This document shows, piece by piece, positions 60,158-64,000 of a DNA stretch of 64,000 bases. Source of the stretch: Planctomycetota bacterium (GTDB lineage: Bacteria > Planctomycetota > UBA8742 > UBA2392); the NCBI GenBank assembly GCA_019186845.1, contig JABARW010000011.1, positions 1 through 64,000 of the forward strand, given 5' to 3'. Both the position numbers and the translations under genes were made by a program. The first letter of the stretch is position 1. Each line of letters begins with the position of its first letter. The notes under the pieces were generated by a model. That model made no database searches, had not been told where the DNA came from, and saw nothing but the letters and a program-made list of their open reading frames with translations.

Positions 60158-60658
60158 TCACTCTTCGCACAGCTCACAACCGTCTGTGGTGATAGCTTCG
60201 GGATCCAATTCTTCGCAGTGACAGCTATAGGAGGTACCGCCGGCACCGATCACGGTCCTACACTCACAATTCCCAAACACCTGCACCGTAACCACGCGAT
60301 CCGTGGCGTCATACCTGAAACCAGTGGTGCCAAAGGACGGATCGACAGAAATTGCGAAAACTCCCGCTGTGTACTGCTTGTATGGCCTGCATGGGGTTTG
60401 ACCGCCGGGCGGAAGGTAGTTGGGAGCGCCCGCCTCCGGGCAATCGTCACGATACTGAAGGACCCAAAGCCCCTGCAAATGGCGACAACAGGGTACCTTA
60501 CCCGGCGGAGCGTTTGGGTCGGCGGTATACTCCACCGAGCCGGCCGGATGTTCCCACCAGCAGTAGCAATCGTCATCGGCATGAGTCGTCGATACTCCGA
60601 ACACCAAACACATGGCGATGGCCAGAACGCAAGACAGCAAGTGACGCGCGCAATTCAT
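60158..60658 (-). CDS. Cys-rich secreted protein
   Basis: 166 residues with a signal peptide (MNCARHLLSCVLAIAMCLVFGVSTTHA). The mature part contains about a dozen cysteines in pairs (DCYCWWEH, VPCCRH, NCECRTV, CHCEEL, CELCEE) and a beta-rich middle (VFAISVDPSFGTTGFRYDATDRVVTVQVFG). This suggests several disulfides or metal binding outside the cytoplasm. GGAGG lies 8 bases before the ATG at 60658. It follows the helical-repeat protein by 30 bases and is probably the last gene of that transcript. I do not recognise the family. Confidence 0.7.
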   Translation of the reverse strand: MNCARHLLSCVLAIAMCLVFGVSTTHADDDCYCWWEHPAGSVEYTADPNAPPGKVPCCRHLQGLWVLQYRDDCPEAGAPNYLPPGGQTPCRPYKQYTAGVFAISVDPSFGTTGFRYDATDRVVTVQVFGNCECRTVIGAGGTSYSCHCEELDPEAITTDGCELCEE

Positions 60659-60688
60659 GAAATTAACCTCCACAGGAGTGAAACGCCG

Positions 60689-62551
60689 TTAATCCAGATA
60701 ACCCTGACTGCTGAGCACACTGATTTCCGACTCAACCGACTCCATTTTCCGCTTGAAATCGTTGCTCATAGCGTAGCCGTTATCGGATGCCGCAAATGTC
60801 CGACAAACTTGCACCATTTCGCCCAATGACTTTCGCGCCTCGTCTGACATGGACGGATAACCCAATATCCTGAGCAGTTGGCTTAAGTCTCGGACGCAAC
60901 TTGCCGCTGAATCCGCTTGGGAGCCGTCTCTCTCGGGCTTGGCGAAATAACACACCGAACAACAACGCTCGGCCAGCGCAATGACTGCCACGCGAGATTC
61001 TATCAGTTCTCCCGCTCTCATCCGCGCCAGGATGCGCAGAACTGTGGAGCACGCGACATAGTCAATCTGACCCTTCGAAGTCAGCATGTCATCCACCAGC
61101 CCGATCCTGACTTCCAGCGGCTCGTCAAGCCCAAAAGCCATACAGATCGCGTTGATGTCGTAAACATTTGCCACTGCCGCGCTGCTCTCGTCCCGAACCC
61201 GAACCCGTTTCTTCAACACGCGCCGGTAGGCAGGCAACCCTTCCTTTCCCAATAGCTTAAACACGGAATCGCGCCTTGCTCGCTCACCGCCGTTGTCGCG
61301 GTTTCTGGATAGGTAAGCATTACTCGCCCTTACATCCAAACTACGTAACACACCGACTGCGCAAAACGCGAGCGCTGGATCATCGTTATCGCCCAGCAGA
61401 ACTCCCACGAGTGCCTGTGTCATTGGCTGTAGCCGGGCGTCGGAGTCAATGTCCCGTATCGTCTCGAAGGCATCTCCGAACGCTTGAGACACTTGGTGGA
61501 TCGTGTATTGTTTAATCAACGCCTTGATCAATAGCTCGCATTCGAGAGCAGTTAAAGTGTGAGTCGTCAGGTACTTGGCCAAGCTGGCAGAAGCGTCCTT
61601 TCGGGATAGGGCCTGCCCTAACTGATCGAGTAGTTCAAACACACCCGTTGCTGCTTCCTGCGCAAAAAATTTTGCTTGTTGGCGCAATCGCCTGCTGGCC
61701 GCCGATTCGAACGCAATGAAGCGCATCCAGCTTACGAACAACTGCTGCGCCACGGTCGACGCCTGCACCAACCGCGACGAACAATACGAGATGACAAAGG
61801 ACACCCACGGATCGTTCAACTCCGTTGTCTTGGGCGTCTTGGCATCTGGCGTACATTCCATCAGGCTTCGTTGCATGCATTGAAAACACGCCGGGGATTC
61901 ATCGGAGAGGGCCTCGCCAACCAGAAATGCCAAGACACCTGAGCAAATCATGTCCTCGCTGAGCGGTTCCAGAGCTTCAGCTGCCAATGCACTTGCTGCC
62001 CTTCCTTCCACCGCTTTCCACGCACGGTGCCGACTATCGGTAAGGGGCAACGACCAGCCCGCACGCAATTTAGCCAACCAGCCACAAAAGCTCGCTTCCG
62101 GGTCCAGCCCGGCCAGAAACGAGAGCCCAGCAACCTTGTTCGCAAGTTGGTCAGCCCCGCTTGCAGGCCAGCTTGAGGCTTTTTCGGAGTACGCAGGTAG
62201 AACATCGCTCAATTCTTTGCGCCTTGGTTGAAGACGCCGGTACATCATTTCTGCCTCGGTTATCTTTCCCTCGAAACACAGCGCCAGCATTTGCGACAAG
62301 GCCTCTTCCAGTGCGGTCTTGTCGCCGGTAACCGGAGAGACGATTCGGCGATTTTTTTTGAGGGCGGGCTGCTCATGTGCAGCTTTGACAGGTTGAAGCC
62401 CAATCACTTTGTCGGGGGCAATAGATTGGGCGCGTGAGGAGTCCTCGAAACTGTCGGATTGTATTTCGAGCCAAACCGCACTTCCGGCCATGCAAAACAA
62501 AATGGCCACCGCAACCAGTCCTACCCGTTTGTGCATACCGTTGATCTTCAT
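60689..62551 (-). CDS. Hypothetical membrane-anchored helical-repeat protein
   Basis: 620 residues. The ATG at 62551 has GAGGG 7 bases upstream. A single N-terminal membrane helix (VGLVAVAILFCMAGSAVWLEI) is followed by a long, almost entirely helical domain. It has HEAT/armadillo-like features, for example LAFCAVGVLRSLDVRASNAYLSRN and PLEVRIGLVDDMLTSKGQIDYVACSTVLRILARM, but clear repeats cannot be delimited by eye. Cysteines are frequent. It starts one base after the tetrahaem gene stop, so the two are co-transcribed. The family is unrecognised. Confidence 0.65.
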   Translation of the reverse strand: MKINGMHKRVGLVAVAILFCMAGSAVWLEIQSDSFEDSSRAQSIAPDKVIGLQPVKAAHEQPALKKNRRIVSPVTGDKTALEEALSQMLALCFEGKITEAEMMYRRLQPRRKELSDVLPAYSEKASSWPASGADQLANKVAGLSFLAGLDPEASFCGWLAKLRAGWSLPLTDSRHRAWKAVEGRAASALAAEALEPLSEDMICSGVLAFLVGEALSDESPACFQCMQRSLMECTPDAKTPKTTELNDPWVSFVISYCSSRLVQASTVAQQLFVSWMRFIAFESAASRRLRQQAKFFAQEAATGVFELLDQLGQALSRKDASASLAKYLTTHTLTALECELLIKALIKQYTIHQVSQAFGDAFETIRDIDSDARLQPMTQALVGVLLGDNDDPALAFCAVGVLRSLDVRASNAYLSRNRDNGGERARRDSVFKLLGKEGLPAYRRVLKKRVRVRDESSAAVANVYDINAICMAFGLDEPLEVRIGLVDDMLTSKGQIDYVACSTVLRILARMRAGELIESRVAVIALAERCCSVCYFAKPERDGSQADSAASCVRDLSQLLRILGYPSMSDEARKSLGEMVQVCRTFAASDNGYAMSNDFKRKMESVESEISVLSSQGYLD

Positions 62552-62552
62552 G

Positions 62553-63032
62553 CTATCGCCCTCTGAGGCATGGCTTCGTGGAGTCCGGCAAGCCTTTGGA
62601 GCAGATCGCGTCACCGTGCTTTTGGAAATTCCGGCCTGGATCAGTGATTTCATTGTGGCAACGCCGGCATGTTTCACTCGCGTCGCCGGTTCGATGACAG
62701 GTCATGCAGGTAACAGCCCCGTGATCTTCGCTAACAAAGACGCCTCTCTCATTTTGTGCGAATGATTCCGTGTGGCACGGTACGCAGCGCAAGTCCGCTT
62801 GCCGACCGCGTCCCTTCAAAGTTGCGTAGGAAACGCGGTGCTTGCTCAACTTCCAAGCGGATGCCTGACTCGCGTGACAGGCCGCGCACTTGGCGACGGC
62901 CTCATCCAGCAAAGTGAAGTCATGCACTTGCGAAGACGGAGTTCGGTCCAACGAATGGTTTAGCAACACATCCGCCTGTCCAACAGCCGCGAGAATTTTG
63001 TCGTGATCCGCGACGTCTTTTGTGATTCGCAT
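62553..63032 (-). CDS. Tetrahaem cytochrome c554-like module, probably the 3' half of a split gene
   Basis: 159 residues with four CxxCH haem sites: CAACH, CVPCH, CMTCH and CRRCH, plus the HRVSYATLKGRGRQADLRC segment typical of cytochrome c554-like domains. The apparent ATG at 63032 has no Shine-Dalgarno and the product has no signal peptide, although c-type haem attachment needs export. The frame is the same as that of the preceding gene, separated only by TGA (63038-63036) and one CAG codon. Homologous proteins carry both modules in one chain. I read this as the C-terminal half of one gene with an in-frame stop. Confidence 0.75.
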   Translation of the reverse strand: MRITKDVADHDKILAAVGQADVLLNHSLDRTPSSQVHDFTLLDEAVAKCAACHASQASAWKLSKHRVSYATLKGRGRQADLRCVPCHTESFAQNERGVFVSEDHGAVTCMTCHRTGDASETCRRCHNEITDPGRNFQKHGDAICSKGLPDSTKPCLRGR

Positions 63033-63035
63033 CTG

Positions 63036-63818
63036 TCAGTAAGTCCAAACCGCGGACTTTCTCTGCATTAGCCGCCGAGAAATCTCATCCACGACGGGCT
63101 TGGACTGATCATTCAGAGGCAGCAGGGCGCCAAGGGTGCGATCCAGATCAGCTGTCGCCGCATTCTTGCTTTTGTCTGGATGGGGTTCGTTCCACCAAGC
63201 CAAAACCAAAACTTCCCGTCCTCGCGGCATCTTTGGAAGATTGACACGAACGCCATTGACTACGATCAAGTCACGTTCAATGCTGTCGTTTGAAATCTCG
63301 ATGATAAGGGGGCCGACTTGGATTGGACTCTTTACGACATATTGACCAAGTCCGGTGTCCTGCTTAAGCAAAACCTCCAACACCGGTTGACTTTCGCCCG
63401 GAATCCAATAGACGTGCGGAAAGGCCCCCCAGACCAGCCGCGTGGCCGTGACGATCAACGGCAACTCGCCAAGCAGTGCGGCTTCATCCTTCGACGCCAC
63501 TGGCGGCACCACGGAATTCCCGATGAACATTGGGGACAAGAAACCAGGATGCAATGCCGCTGCCGGAATTTTTGCGACACCTCCTGCTTCGCCAGAACAG
63601 CCGCAATCACGAAAATAGCCGGCGAGGTCACGACAAACCACCACAGCGCCATCGGGCCGAAAATCTACGGGGCTACCGGGCGAATCCGCAGCCGCCGATT
63701 TGCTCTTCATCCCAAGAGATGCGCCCTCGGGATCGTTTGACCCGCACGAGACACAGGCAAGAATGCATGCCAAGCAGGCAATCCCCAAGCATAGCGACAC
63801 TGACTCGTTGAGCGCCAC
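63036..63818 (-). CDS. Lipoprotein with metallophosphatase-like CGC/GG module, 5' half of a split gene
   Basis: 260 residues from the GTG at 63818, which has AGAGGG 5 bases upstream. The signal peptide ends in a lipobox-like ACVSC. The segment VVVCRDLAGYFRDCGCSGEAGGVAKIPA matches the opening of the metallophosphatase-like proteins that are commonly fused to multihaem c554 domains in planctomycetes and related bacteria. The remainder (LVWGAFPHVYWIPGESQP, VGPLIIEISNDSIERDLIVVNGVRV) is divergent and short. It ends at TGA 63038-63036 in frame with the tetrahaem module. The annotated length is therefore probably not the ancestral one. The upstream region to 64000 shows no further gene. Confidence 0.65.
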   Translation of the reverse strand: MALNESVSLCLGIACLACILACVSCGSNDPEGASLGMKSKSAAADSPGSPVDFRPDGAVVVCRDLAGYFRDCGCSGEAGGVAKIPAAALHPGFLSPMFIGNSVVPPVASKDEAALLGELPLIVTATRLVWGAFPHVYWIPGESQPVLEVLLKQDTGLGQYVVKSPIQVGPLIIEISNDSIERDLIVVNGVRVNLPKMPRGREVLVLAWWNEPHPDKSKNAATADLDRTLGALLPLNDQSKPVVDEISRRLMQRKSAVWTY

Positions 63819-64000
63819 GGCATCCCTCTGCGAAGTTCTCAATGAGGAGAATACTCCACTTTTGACGCGCTGATGAAGAAATTTCGAATTTTCACCAACC
63901 AATCGTCTCATATTCTGCGCAGGGGTGTGGACAGATAGCGCATGTTGCACATATTGCACAGTCGTCCGCTGTCGCTTTGAGACACAATGAACTTCGCACG

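Overview
The window is 64 kb of GC-rich bacterial chromosome packed with genes, mostly on the minus strand from 0 to 27 kb and mixed after that. I see no rRNA, transposase, phage or CRISPR. The best guess for the host is Planctomycetota or a PVC-group relative. The clues are a Ser/Thr kinase with an MDWG activation segment and a multi-membrane tail, Tim44-like/zinc-ribbon proteins, a metallophosphatase-like/multihaem protein, many secreted orphan families, a PIG-L/BshB1-type deacetylase and GroEL with a GGM tail. This is inferred from gene content, not from a marker gene.

Region 1 (0.25-10.3 kb, minus): a CoA-dependent catabolic cluster. It holds a triple-haem cytochrome c, a thioesterase, a benzoate/aminobenzoate-type CoA ligase, a creatininase-family hydrolase, an SDR, RidA, MarR, a crotonase, an acyl-CoA dehydrogenase, a thioredoxin-like [2Fe-2S] ferredoxin and an old-yellow-enzyme reductase with a C-terminal FN3 domain. 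The mix suggests ring activation to a CoA thioester, reduction, beta-oxidation-like steps and enamine hydrolysis, as in aerobic 2-aminobenzoyl-CoA degradation. A perfect palindrome lies on the -10 of an apparently leaderless promoter before the SDR and is a good MarR operator candidate.

Region 2 (10.4-16.6 kb, minus): five secreted proteins from two paralogous families: three 'FPGK' proteins with TPR-like C-termini and two thioredoxin-fold proteins without CxxC. The last gene carries two consecutive in-frame TGA codons right after its signal peptide.

Region 3 (16.8-27.3 kb): housekeeping genes rpsA, miaA, der, a Bax-inhibitor-1 family gene, trpS, rqcH/NFACT, mutM, a DUF2200 gene and moxR. 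The trpS leader holds a 17-residue peptide with three consecutive Trp codons, an antiterminator arm and a U-tailed terminator. This is a complete-looking ribosome-mediated attenuator.

Region 4 (27.6-42.9 kb): phoU-phoB-phoR, an M28 peptidase, a lipoprotein, a TPM protein with two Tim44-like/zinc-ribbon paralogues, a possible small RNA between convergent genes, a flavin oxidoreductase with a histone-H1-like tail, lgt and a ClpP-family gene.

Region 5 (42.9-64 kb): secreted orphans, a degenerate aldo/keto reductase, a membrane Ser/Thr kinase, a BshB1-type deacetylase, tRNA-His, a PfkB kinase broken by an in-frame TAA, a phosphodiesterase-like gene, a response regulator and a small HTH protein leading into groES-groEL, then ahcY. 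The last 4 kb looks lower in GC. It holds a Cys-rich secreted protein, a helical-repeat protein and a metallophosphatase-like/tetrahaem gene pair split by one in-frame TGA. Three genes in 64 kb are interrupted by stops without any loss of frame, which deserves checking against raw reads.
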